Positions 1 through 6,771 of a stretch of 45,479 nt of DNA are shown one piece after another. Location: positions 1-45,479 of the IMG/VR virus record IMGVR_UViG_3300023440_000622; one strand, given 5' to 3'. The notes below the pieces were generated by a model. That model made no database searches, was not told where the DNA came from, and saw only the letters and a list, made by a program, of their open reading frames with translations. Positions within the stretch are counted from its first letter, which is position 1. Every line of letters starts with the position of its first letter. Position numbers and translations under genes: made by a program. Source of the stretch: a virus.

Positions 1-639
1 ATGAAGAAACCCTCGACTGCCAAGCTCACCTGGCAGGGACGCATCCTCGGCGTCCAGCCCCGCATCCGCCTGCTGCGCTCCTTCGATGAGCGCACGCACA
101 GCTACCTGGGCTATGTCCTGCGCATCGAGGGAACCCTTGGGGAAGAGACCAGCGAATTCCTGATCGCCGTGGGCAAGGCCGCCCAGGAGAAACACCGTTT
201 CCAGACCGGAATGGTGGTGAAAAGCGCTTCGGTACCGGTCGCTGATCCGAGGATGGAGACAGCAGGCTATTACAAGACCAGCGGGCTCAAGGTGCTGGAG
301 GATGCACCGGAAGAATCACTGGCCGGCCCGCCCTTCCACGGTGTGCCGCCAGACCTGCCCACTTACCGGCAGCGAGGACACCGGCGCCTGGACCCGCGCA
401 CTTTTGATGCCAAATGCACCGCCTGCATCTGGGGTTGCCGCATGCCGGTGGAACTGCTCATCGACCCTTGGAACCCGTCCTACCGATACCGCTTCGAGAC
501 CTTCTGCTACGGCCCCAAAAGCTGCCCCTTCTACCGGGCGGGTGCTCCCCGCAAGGTGCCGGGTCACAAGGGCATGACCTACGTCGAAGAGGACTGGGTG
601 GACGAGGAGGAAACGGCCCACCGCGGGCCGGATGAGTGA
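1..639 (+). CDS. Unrecognised protein with possible OB-like N-terminus and C-terminal cysteine cluster
   Basis: A 212-aa protein that I do not recognise. Residues 8-100 alternate short beta-like stretches (GRILGVQPRIRLL, YLGYVLRIEGTL, SEFLIAVG, FQTGMVVKSASV), which could form a small beta barrel such as an OB fold; this is inference. Residues 139-175 hold five cysteines (C139, C142, C146, C169, C175) in a CxxCxxxC plus CxxxxxC pattern, consistent with a zinc site or Fe-S cluster. The tail is acidic. The ATG is the first base of the window, so its ribosome site and any upstream start are not visible. Its TGA lies only 3 nt from the end of the convergent HTH gene, leaving no room for a terminator. 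It could be the last gene of a host or cargo operon, or an edge gene of the prophage. Confidence 0.6.
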   Translation: MKKPSTAKLTWQGRILGVQPRIRLLRSFDERTHSYLGYVLRIEGTLGEETSEFLIAVGKAAQEKHRFQTGMVVKSASVPVADPRMETAGYYKTSGLKVLEDAPEESLAGPPFHGVPPDLPTYRQRGHRRLDPRTFDAKCTACIWGCRMPVELLIDPWNPSYRYRFETFCYGPKSCPFYRAGAPRKVPGHKGMTYVEEDWVDEEETAHRGPDE

Positions 640-642
640 ACG

Positions 643-1125
643 TCAGCCGTCGGGTTGAAGGATTTTCCGTTGCTCCTCCCACAACCTCGGCGGATCCACC
701 GCCAGATCGAACAAGGTGACATGATCCGGTAGCGTGTCGTCGAGGATGGCAGCCACGATGTCCGGTGCTAGGCAGGTCAGGTTGATCATGCGGCTCACGT
801 AGCTGTTATCGACGCCTTCCCTGTCGGCGATCTCCCGGAGTGAGCCAGCCTCGCCGGATTCCAGCATGGCCAGCCAGCGGTGCCCACGAGCCAACGCCAA
901 CTGCATGGGGGTGGGCGCATCGTCCCAGGGGCGTTTTGGGGCTACCCTCTCGCCACTGGGCAGCGTCACCAGCTTGCGCCGGCCCCGCTGCTTGATCCGG
1001 ATCGGCACGGAGATGGCGAGCCGGCCGGCGCTGTCCTCGATCAGTTGCGCCTCACCCGTCTTCTCCACTCGTCTACCAGCGCTGGTGGAGGCGCGTTCCC
1101 TGGCCGGCTTCCTGGCCTCACTCAT
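643..1125 (-). CDS. ParB-type HTH protein of the recombinase operon
   Basis: A 160-aa basic, probably DNA-binding protein. Residues ~95-130 contain an HTH resembling the ParB/KorB family (SLREIADREGVDNSYVSRMI followed by LAPDIVAAIL). The N-terminal third is Arg/Lys-rich (ARKPARERAST, IKQRGRRKL). Its ATG overlaps the recombinase stop by 4 nt (ATGA), so it is translationally coupled and is the last gene of the integration operon. In known elements carrying a serine recombinase plus DUF2924, a similar small HTH protein often accompanies them. A role as recombination directionality factor or accessory DNA-binding protein is inference. No nuclease or ATPase motif is visible. Confidence 0.75.
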   Translation of the reverse strand: MSEARKPARERASTSAGRRVEKTGEAQLIEDSAGRLAISVPIRIKQRGRRKLVTLPSGERVAPKRPWDDAPTPMQLALARGHRWLAMLESGEAGSLREIADREGVDNSYVSRMINLTCLAPDIVAAILDDTLPDHVTLFDLAVDPPRLWEEQRKILQPDG

Positions 1126-2465
1126 GCCGGCACCTCTTCGGTGCTATGCCGGAACTCCAGCGCCAGCCTCTCGATGCCGTTCGGCCGCAGCCGCACCTCG
1201 ATGTCGTTGGGCGAGACGATCACCTTCTCGACCAGCAGCTTGACGATCCGCGCCTGTTCGTCAGGGAACAGATGTTCCCAGATCTCGTCGATCCGCGTCA
1301 TGGCGACGGTGACTTGCGCTTCGTCCAACGTGGGATCGAGACGCACCGCCCGCCTTGCGGCCTCCTCCACCATCTGCGGAGACCGCAGAATGGCGCGGAT
1401 CTGTTCCATCACCGCCGACTCCAGATCCGCCGCCGGCAGCCGGGGCAGGCCCGACGCCCCGGCGTGCTCCTTGGCGTCGCGTTGGGGCTGGTAGTAGCGG
1501 TAGCGCCTGCCATAGCGGTTCTTGGTGTGGTAAGGCGACATGGCCCGCCCATCACTGCCGAACACCAGCCCCTTGAGCAGGAACGGCACCTTACCGCGGA
1601 TGGCATTGGCCCGCTTGCGCCAGTTGGTTTCGAGGATGGCCTGGGCCTCATCCCAGAGCGCCTTGTCGATGATGGGCGGGTGCTCGCCCTTGTACCACTG
1701 CTCCTTGTGTTTGATCTCGCCCAGGTAGATGCGGTTGTTGAGCATCTTGTAGATCAGGCTCTTGTCGATGGGTTTTCCCTTCCGCACCCGGCCACTCTGG
1801 GTCACCCATGACTTGGAGGTAACACCATCCAGCCGCAGTTCCTTCACCAGCAGAGTCGCGGAACCCAGCTGGACGAAGCGGCGGAAGATGTGCCGGACGG
1901 TCTTGGCCTCACGCTCGTTGACCACCAGGCGCCGGTCCTTGACATCGTAGCCCAGCGGCGGGATGCCGCCCATCCACAGCCCTTTTTTCTTGCTGGCGGC
2001 GATCTTGTCGCGGATCCGCTCCCCCGTCACCTCCCGCTCGAACTGGGCGAACGAGAGCAGAATGTTCAGCATCAGCCGCCCCATGGAGTTGGTGGTGTTG
2101 AACTGCTGGGTCACCGAGACGAATGACACCCCGTGGCGCTCGAACAGCTCGATCATCTTCGAGAAGTCGGTCAGGCTTCGGGTAAGCCGGTCGATCTTGT
2201 AGACCACCACGATGTCGATGCGGCCTGCCTCGATGTCGGCCAGCAGGCGCTTGAGCGCCGGCCGGTCCATGTTGCCCCCGGAATAGGCCGGGTCGTCGTA
2301 GTCGTCGGCCACCGGGATCCATCCCTCGGCGCGCTGGCTGGCGATATAGGCGTGGCCGGCGTCACGCTGGGCGTCGATGGAGTTGTATTCCTGATCCAGC
2401 CCTTCGTCCGTGGAGACGCGGGTATAGACGGCGCAGCGCAGGCGGCGTTGAATGGCCTCACTCAT
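1122..2465 (-). CDS. Large serine recombinase (prophage integrase/excisionase)
   Basis: A 447-aa site-specific serine recombinase, probably the enzyme that integrates and excises this element. The N-terminal resolvase domain (~1-150) has the YTRVST motif with nucleophile Ser18, the IDRLTRS segment and the E-helix-like stretch REVTGERIRDKIAASKKKG. A recombinase domain (~160-280) follows, with the typical GEIKHKEQWY and W-x-E-AQ-IL segments. The position where many large serine recombinases carry a zinc ribbon reads GLVFGSDGRAMSPYHT with no cysteine pair, so zinc binding is apparently lost, as in other DUF2924-associated members. It overlaps both neighbours by 4 nt (ATGA). Serine integrases need no host tyrosine-recombinase machinery, and att sites usually lie beside the gene; none could be identified here. 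Confidence 0.93.
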   Translation of the reverse strand: MSEAIQRRLRCAVYTRVSTDEGLDQEYNSIDAQRDAGHAYIASQRAEGWIPVADDYDDPAYSGGNMDRPALKRLLADIEAGRIDIVVVYKIDRLTRSLTDFSKMIELFERHGVSFVSVTQQFNTTNSMGRLMLNILLSFAQFEREVTGERIRDKIAASKKKGLWMGGIPPLGYDVKDRRLVVNEREAKTVRHIFRRFVQLGSATLLVKELRLDGVTSKSWVTQSGRVRKGKPIDKSLIYKMLNNRIYLGEIKHKEQWYKGEHPPIIDKALWDEAQAILETNWRKRANAIRGKVPFLLKGLVFGSDGRAMSPYHTKNRYGRRYRYYQPQRDAKEHAGASGLPRLPAADLESAVMEQIRAILRSPQMVEEAARRAVRLDPTLDEAQVTVAMTRIDEIWEHLFPDEQARIVKLLVEKVIVSPNDIEVRLRPNGIERLALEFRHSTEEVPA

Positions 2466-2953
2466 CGCTCATCCTCCGCCTTGCGTCGGCTGCCCGGTTT
2501 GCGCAGACCGAAAAAGACCGGGCCGGACCACTGGGCTCCGGTGATCTCCCGGGCGATGCGCGACAGGCTCCGGTAGACGCAGCCCTGGTATTCGAACTGC
2601 CCGTCGTGGGTGACCGTGACCCGGTGCTCCACACCCTTGTACTCGCGGATCAGCACCGTGCCCGGCACCGGACAGTAGTCCTGGCTGCGCTTGAGCAGCT
2701 TACCATTGCGGATGAGCGTCTGGATGCGCTTCTGGTTGTTCTGCAACAGGTTCCGGTTCTCCTTGCGGAAGGCAATCTCCTGCAGCTTGTAGGCGATGCG
2801 CCGCTCCAGAAACCGTCGATGGTGGGTGGGCGCCTCGAAATGGAACAGGCGTCGCCACAGCGCCCGGATCTCCTCGATCGGCAGGTCGGGCAGCTGGACA
2901 ATCTGCGCTACCACTGAGGGCGGCGTGGGCGGGATCTTGTCGGCTTTGCTCAT
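2462..2953 (-). CDS. DUF2924 family protein
   Basis: A 163-aa protein matching the DUF2924 family in length and layout. An N-terminal helical part (residues ~25-85) carries the signature-like ALWRRLFHFEAPTHHRRFLE and RRIAYKLQE segments. A basic beta part (~100-150) carries GTVLIREYKGVEHRVTV, YQGCVYRSLSRIAREITG and SGPVFFGLR. The family is found almost only next to serine recombinases in prophages and genomic islands; its biochemical role is not established and a DNA-binding or recombination-accessory role is inference. It overlaps the recombinase start and the upstream small ORF stop by 4 nt each, so all four genes are probably made from one message. Confidence 0.9.
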   Translation of the reverse strand: MSKADKIPPTPPSVVAQIVQLPDLPIEEIRALWRRLFHFEAPTHHRRFLERRIAYKLQEIAFRKENRNLLQNNQKRIQTLIRNGKLLKRSQDYCPVPGTVLIREYKGVEHRVTVTHDGQFEYQGCVYRSLSRIAREITGAQWSGPVFFGLRKPGSRRKAEDER

Positions 2954-3153
2954 GCGGACTCCTCTCCGGGTTCATTTGAGGGAGTCACATGAACGCTCTG
3001 ATCGCCCCCGAAGCCAAGTCCCAACTCACCCTTTCCAGTCCCGGCGTTGGCCTCCCGCAACCGGGCCAACCCCGCCGCCAACAGCCCCGAGATCTCGGCC
3101 CGGCGCTGCTCCGGGGTCATCCGCTCTGGGGGAACCTGTTTGATGCTGTCCAT
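2950..3153 (-). CDS. Small hypothetical protein, first gene of the recombinase operon
   Basis: A 67-aa protein with an N-terminal helical half (RMTPEQRRAEISGLLAAGLARLRE) and a Gly/Ser/Glu-rich tail. A longer in-frame start exists at 3228, but the ATG at 3153 is preceded by AGGAGCGG at good distance, so I prefer it. Its stop overlaps the DUF2924 start by 4 nt (ATGA), which supports it being real. Similar small ORFs with EQRRAEI-LLA-G-AR-R often precede DUF2924 genes in prophages; no function is known. Confidence 0.65.
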   Translation of the reverse strand: MDSIKQVPPERMTPEQRRAEISGLLAAGLARLREANAGTGKGELGLGFGGDQSVHVTPSNEPGEESA

Positions 3154-3209
3154 CGGTACCGCTCCTGACATCCAACTGACTCGAAAGGTCATTGTCCATT
3201 CGGAGGCGA

Positions 3210-3225
3210 CCCCCATCCATGGGGG
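3210..3225. repeat. Short palindrome between the protease and recombinase operons
   Basis: CCCCCAT at 3210-3216 pairs with ATGGGGG at 3219-3225 around a 2-nt centre. It sits in the 132-nt gap after the ImmA-like gene and upstream of the recombinase operon. It could be an operator or recombinase-related site; the tight centre and absence of a T-run make a terminator less likely. Confidence 0.35.
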
Positions 3226-3285
3226 CATTTCGTGCCACCACCGAGAAATGGGGGGAAATGCAGGCTGGATGGTTAACCAGAGCAG

Positions 3286-4167
3286 CTAGAGCTTTTTTCT
3301 GAAATGCTGGGAAACGTCTGTTAGCAACTCATCTTCGTCGTCCCAACCCCTTTCCCATGGGTCACGGTTAGGCAGGATGAGCAGAGTAATGACGAGACCA
3401 TACTGGTCGGAGACGACGCGCATTTCGCGCAGGGTCATGTCTGCAGGTTCCTCCTTGAACCACACCCGTGCAGGCAATTCAATTCCTGCTCTCTCGTCAG
3501 GATGGCGTATCGTCTGTGCGGCAATGGATGCCTCGGGAATTGGAATGGTTTCCCGGGTGAACCGGAAAAAAGCCTTTGTGCGTAGTGCGTTTTTACTGGA
3601 CCAGGACCATTTGATGAAACCGTCTCGAGAGACAACCACTACGGCCCGCTGGGACGTGAATCCGATCCATTGTCGTATCGCAGCCATGAGAGATACACCG
3701 TACCGCTCGGCACACGCGCTGATAACGTCAATATCGACCCTGGCAGCCCCGACCTGTTTCCGATAATCGTCGAGCGGCATCAGCAGCATTGCTGCAAACC
3801 TGTCCGCTTCGGACTCCATGGTTTTGGTTTGCGTCTCCCAGTCCAAAAGGTCCTGTGTGCCACATTTGAAATCCTCTCTTCTTCGTCGATGCAAGAGATA
3901 GTGGCCAAGTTCATGGGCAATCGTGAAGTTGATCCGGCCAGGCGATTCCACCATTTCGTTGTAGAGCAGAAACCACCCCTTTTCTCGCTTGATCAGCATG
4001 CCCTCCAGGTCGCCTATGTCTCCTCCGTGAATCTTCGTTATTGGGTCAGGTTGACGGGAACTGATATCCCGGGCGATGAGTTTGACGTCTACCGGAAAGC
4101 GATCCCTTCCCCACGCTCTGGAGAGAAAATTGGCCCATGCGCCTGGTGTGGTCGGATCGTTACTCAT
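3286..4167 (-). CDS. ImmA/IrrE-type metallopeptidase
   Basis: A 293-aa protein with the zinc-protease signature HELGHYLLH (HExxH), followed about 30 residues later by the ESEADRFAAMLLMP segment that supplies the third ligand in this family. The first ~30 residues (GAWANFLSRAWG) and the C-terminal ~130 residues are less conserved. ImmA of ICEBs1 cleaves its XRE partner ImmR to derepress the element, and IrrE acts similarly on DdrO; the same role here is inference from the adjacent XRE gene. An in-frame start at 4251 exists, but ATG 4167 gives only an 8-nt overlap with the XRE gene and fits coupling. It ends in TAG at 3286. GC is visibly lower than in the phage structural genes. Confidence 0.88.
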   Translation of the reverse strand: MSNDPTTPGAWANFLSRAWGRDRFPVDVKLIARDISSRQPDPITKIHGGDIGDLEGMLIKREKGWFLLYNEMVESPGRINFTIAHELGHYLLHRRRREDFKCGTQDLLDWETQTKTMESEADRFAAMLLMPLDDYRKQVGAARVDIDVISACAERYGVSLMAAIRQWIGFTSQRAVVVVSRDGFIKWSWSSKNALRTKAFFRFTRETIPIPEASIAAQTIRHPDERAGIELPARVWFKEEPADMTLREMRVVSDQYGLVITLLILPNRDPWERGWDDEDELLTDVSQHFRKKL

Positions 4168-4483
4168 CGCCCTCGAGTATCCTGAGGATGTCATCCAGTT
4201 TCTTTTTTGTCTCCGGTGAGAGGCCCCTGTATTTCCTAAAGAATGCCTCATCCTCCTCCGACGGTTCTGGCTCGCTCAAACGATCGTCCATCAGGAATTC
4301 AGAGGTCACCTTCAGCACTTCAGCAATTTTCGAAATCTTCTCAGCCGATGGCTTGGGGTTTTCTCGATTCTCTAGCTCCCACAGATAGCTCTTGCTGGAT
4401 TGTGTAAGTTCAGCAAGCCGGTCTAGGCTGAGGCCGCGTTGCTGACGTAAGTCTCTGATTTTTCTCCCCAGCGGTGATGACAT
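4160..4483 (-). CDS. XRE-family (Cro/CI-type) transcriptional repressor
   Basis: A 107-aa protein with an N-terminal HTH_XRE domain (residues ~5-65). The recognition unit is LDRLAELTQSSKSYLWELEN, followed by KPSAEKISKIAEVLKVTSEFLM. The C-terminal ~40 residues are acidic and end in a KKLDDILRILEGDE helix. There is no LexA-type self-cleavage domain, so cleavage by the neighbouring ImmA-like protease is the likely inactivation route (inference from ICEBs1 ImmR/ImmA). It is the first gene of a leftward pair, with a purine-rich ribosome site (GAGAGAGG) and a TATAAT box just upstream. ACCGAAC half-sites in the divergent region are candidate binding sites. Confidence 0.9.
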   Translation of the reverse strand: MSSPLGRKIRDLRQQRGLSLDRLAELTQSSKSYLWELENRENPKPSAEKISKIAEVLKVTSEFLMDDRLSEPEPSEEDEAFFRKYRGLSPETKKKLDDILRILEGDE

Positions 4484-4515
4484 CTGCGTATACCTCTCTC
4501 GTTATTGGGGGCAGA

Positions 4516-4547
4516 ATTATACCTCCATACCGAACAAATTAGTATGG
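4516..4547 (-). promoter_or_regulatory. Leftward promoter of the XRE/ImmA pair, with inverted repeat
   Basis: On the reverse strand a perfect TATAAT occupies 4521-4516, about 32 nt before the XRE ATG; the -35 is weak. An inverted repeat CCATAC (4525-4530) / GTATGG (4542-4547) with 11-nt spacer, plus an ACCGAAC half-site (4529-4535), overlaps the -10/-35 spacer. Binding there would allow autoregulation (inference). Confidence 0.5.
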
Positions 4548-4549
4548 GC

Positions 4550-4579
4550 TTGACAAACCCCTCGAAAGCCCTCAATAAT
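4550..4579 (+). promoter_or_regulatory. Rightward sigma70-like promoter of the accessory operon
   Basis: A perfect -35 TTGACA (4550-4555), an 18-nt spacer and a -10 AATAAT (4574-4579, 5 of 6 to consensus) face the 407-aa gene. The palindrome at 4590-4605 lies at the expected start point, so a repressor bound there would block it. Confidence 0.55.
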
Positions 4580-4589
4580 CTGCAAGAAT

Positions 4590-4605
4590 GTTCGGCGCAC
4601 CGAAC
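4590..4605. promoter_or_regulatory. Candidate operator palindrome for the XRE repressor
   Basis: GTTCGG (4590-4595), 4-nt centre, CCGAAC (4600-4605): a perfect dyad just downstream of the rightward -10 box. The half-site ACCGAAC recurs at 4529-4535 inside the leftward promoter. The arrangement matches a repressor controlling two divergent promoters; which protein binds is inference. Confidence 0.5.
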
Positions 4606-4695
4606 GAGCTGTATCCCGATATACAGGACGCAGGGGTATGAGGGAAGGACATGCCGAGCAGAAACACCTAGTTCAACCACGACAAGGAGCATGGC

Positions 4696-5919
4696 ATGGC
4701 CGCGTTCAACCCTCGTCATCTGGCTCGTGAGATTCCGGCATCTTCCTGGCGAGCATACCTCGGGTCCCGTTCGATTGGTGTCCCAGAGGGCTTCAACTGG
4801 TCCGCAGAAGAAAAGGTGTTCTCCAAGGCATTGATTTCCCTACTTGAAAGTCTCGGCCCAAGCGATCAGGCAAAGCTCTACGCGGAACTGCGCCACGTTC
4901 ATGCATTGGCAACCCCCAAGGGAATTGATGCCGTCCGCAACGCCAGTAATGACGAGGCGAAGATTCGAGAGGAATTTGCCAAGCTGCGCAATGATGCGGA
5001 ACGAGCCCTGTGGATTCTGGTGAACGACCCAGACACATTCATGGCGGCGGAGGCCCTCCTCCGGTTCGACCTTGGGGTAGGCAAACGGTCATGGAAGCGA
5101 CTGGATATCCGGGTATCCAAGCCGGTTTCCAGGGAGGCCGCGCATATCCATGCGCTCGAGGAGGCTCTGACGGAAGCCCTCTCCAAACGGAAAGGTCCGA
5201 AACGGGCCTGTCACGTAGATATCTGTGATCGGCATTTGGACGGTGGAATCCAGGTCAGTGTCTACCTCGAGGATGACCCCAACGATCTGGTCGAGTTCGT
5301 AGGTGACGGGATGTGCCGACGCACGACCCGGCCCGCCACCAACCTCGCGCTGGTCTACTATCAGGAATCCGGCATCGTCGACACGGTCGGTCGGGGTGGC
5401 GCAAAGGTCCACGAGCCTTTGGTAACGCTCTTTGCAAAACATCTTCTCGGGAAAGAGGTCCGCCCAGAAGCTGTCAAGCGTCCAGTGTTTCACCTCAACA
5501 GGCTTAGGAACGGGCTTGATCTGCCGGCGGATAGTGACATTGACCTTGCCAGTTATGGCGTGGAACGCATCACGCTTCGGCGTGCTCGGCTACGAAGCAC
5601 TCAGGCGCCGATTTGTGATTTTACGATCACTGTTCCGGCCAAGCATTCGGTGGCCACTGCCTATAGGGCTTCACAGAGCCATTTGGGAGACCATGACCTG
5701 TTTCGGGGGCATTTCAACATTCTCGAATTGCTCATCAGCGTGCATTTCTTTCCCCGTGAGACTGGAAAGCAAGGTCGGGTTCTGAACATCGAGCTGAGAG
5801 CTTCCGGCACATCCAATCTGCGAGATCTGTCCGAAGACGATGCCAAATTTGCGGAACGTCTTCTGCGGGCATGGCGCGTCATGGATCCTGCCGAGATCGA
5901 ACTCCACAGAGCTGCCTAG
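4696..5919 (+). CDS. Unrecognised 407-aa protein, first gene of the accessory operon
   Basis: I do not recognise a family. Residues 1-130 are mainly alpha-helical (FSKALISLLESLG, QAKLYAELRHVHAL, AKIREEFAKLRNDAERALWILV). Residues ~135-400 mix strands and helices (ACHVDICDRHLDGGIQVSVYLED, SVATAYRASQSHLGDHDLF, LLISVHFFPRE, RVLNIELRASGT). No signal peptide, membrane segment, Walker motif or obvious catalytic set is visible. It is transcribed divergently from the XRE/ImmA pair behind a good promoter and a palindromic operator, so it is probably repressed in the lysogen. Its TAG stop coincides with the CTAG target duplication of the downstream IS, so the protein is intact. Without the IS, the next ATG would be 8 nt away, so the two genes were a coupled pair. 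The ATG at 4696 has an AAGGAG ribosome site (4684-4689) at good distance. Confidence 0.75.
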   Translation: MAAFNPRHLAREIPASSWRAYLGSRSIGVPEGFNWSAEEKVFSKALISLLESLGPSDQAKLYAELRHVHALATPKGIDAVRNASNDEAKIREEFAKLRNDAERALWILVNDPDTFMAAEALLRFDLGVGKRSWKRLDIRVSKPVSREAAHIHALEEALTEALSKRKGPKRACHVDICDRHLDGGIQVSVYLEDDPNDLVEFVGDGMCRRTTRPATNLALVYYQESGIVDTVGRGGAKVHEPLVTLFAKHLLGKEVRPEAVKRPVFHLNRLRNGLDLPADSDIDLASYGVERITLRRARLRSTQAPICDFTITVPAKHSVATAYRASQSHLGDHDLFRGHFNILELLISVHFFPRETGKQGRVLNIELRASGTSNLRDLSEDDAKFAERLLRAWRVMDPAEIELHRAA

Positions 5920-6759
5920 GTACTGTCGTCACGAGTTTATGAGATACTGTCATTCAGTTCACCATATCACAGGATCGCTTGAGATGACGACACCCGCCTA
6001 CCGCCGCCACGATATATCGGATCATGTCTGGGAACTGCTGGAACCCCATTTGCCTGGTCGCAGAGGTACCTGGGGTGGGGTTGCCCGGGACAATCGGCAG
6101 TTCATCAATGCCGTGTTCTGGATTCTGCGGACGGGTGCGCCTTGGCGGGATCTGCCGCCGGACTATGGGGATTAGAAGAACGTCCATCGCCGGTTCTGCC
6201 GCTGGCGGGACAAGGGGGTATGGGAGAAATTGCTGGAGATTTTGATCGACGAGCCCGATTACGAATGGCTGATGATCGATGCCAGTCATGTCAAGGTACA
6301 TGCCCATGCGGCCGGAGCCAAAGGCGGCAATCAGGATATGGGGCGCACAAAAGGGGGGTCAACAGCAAGATACATCTGGCCGTGGATGCGCATGGTATGC
6401 CGGTCCGAATGGTTGTCACAGCAGGTACCACGGCGGATTGCAGCCAGGCTTCGACCTTGATCGAGGGTATCGATGCCCAGTATCTGCTGGCCGACAAAGG
6501 GTATGATAGCAATGCGATCATCGCCCAGGCGCGGGAACAGGGGATGGAGCCGGTGATCCCGCCACGCAAGAACCGCAAAGAGCCCCGAGACTATGACAAG
6601 CATCTGTATCGGTTGCGTCACTTGGTGGAGAATGCGTTTTTGCATCTCAAGCGCTGGCGTGGCATTGCCACCCGCTATGCCAAAAATACCGCCTCTTTTC
6701 TGGCCGCCGTTCATATCCGCTGTATCGCCATTTGGGCGGGAATCTTGTGACGACACTAC
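5920..6759 (+). mobile_element. IS5-family (IS427-like) insertion sequence, 840 bp
   Basis: Terminal inverted repeats of 17 bp match at 15 positions: left GGTACTGTCGTCACGAG (5920-5936); right end 6743-6759, whose reverse complement is GGTAGTGTCGTCACAAG. The element is flanked by CTAG direct repeats at 5916-5919 and 6760-6763, a target duplication of the kind made by some IS5-family elements. It carries one two-frame transposase gene in the rightward direction. The CTAG includes the stop codon of the 407-aa gene, so insertion preserved that gene while separating it from the 318-aa gene. It may be polar on downstream expression or supply new transcription. Confidence 0.9.
5984..6750 (+). pseudogene. 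IS5-family transposase with amber codon and -1 frameshift site
   Basis: The first frame starts MTTPAYRRHDISDHVWELLEP and holds the typical N-terminus (INAVFWILRTGAPWRDLPPDYGD). A TAG at 6173-6175 sits where this family has Trp (DWKNVHRRF), and the same frame then continues to 6460. The second frame, reached by -1 slippage at A AAA GGG (6349-6355), carries NSKIHLAVDAHG, LLADKGYDSN and HLVENAFLHLKRWRGIATRY. The DDE residues are the Asp of MIDASH, the Asp of ADKGYD and the Glu of VENAF. Frameshifting is normal for this group; the amber codon is not. The transposase is therefore probably inactive unless TAG is suppressed. Confidence 0.85.
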
Positions 6760-6771
6760 CTAGAAAAAGAA

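Noticed and set aside
4423-4719. 98-aa reverse open frame across the divergent control region
   Set aside because: It overlaps the XRE start and both promoters, and its translation has no coding character.
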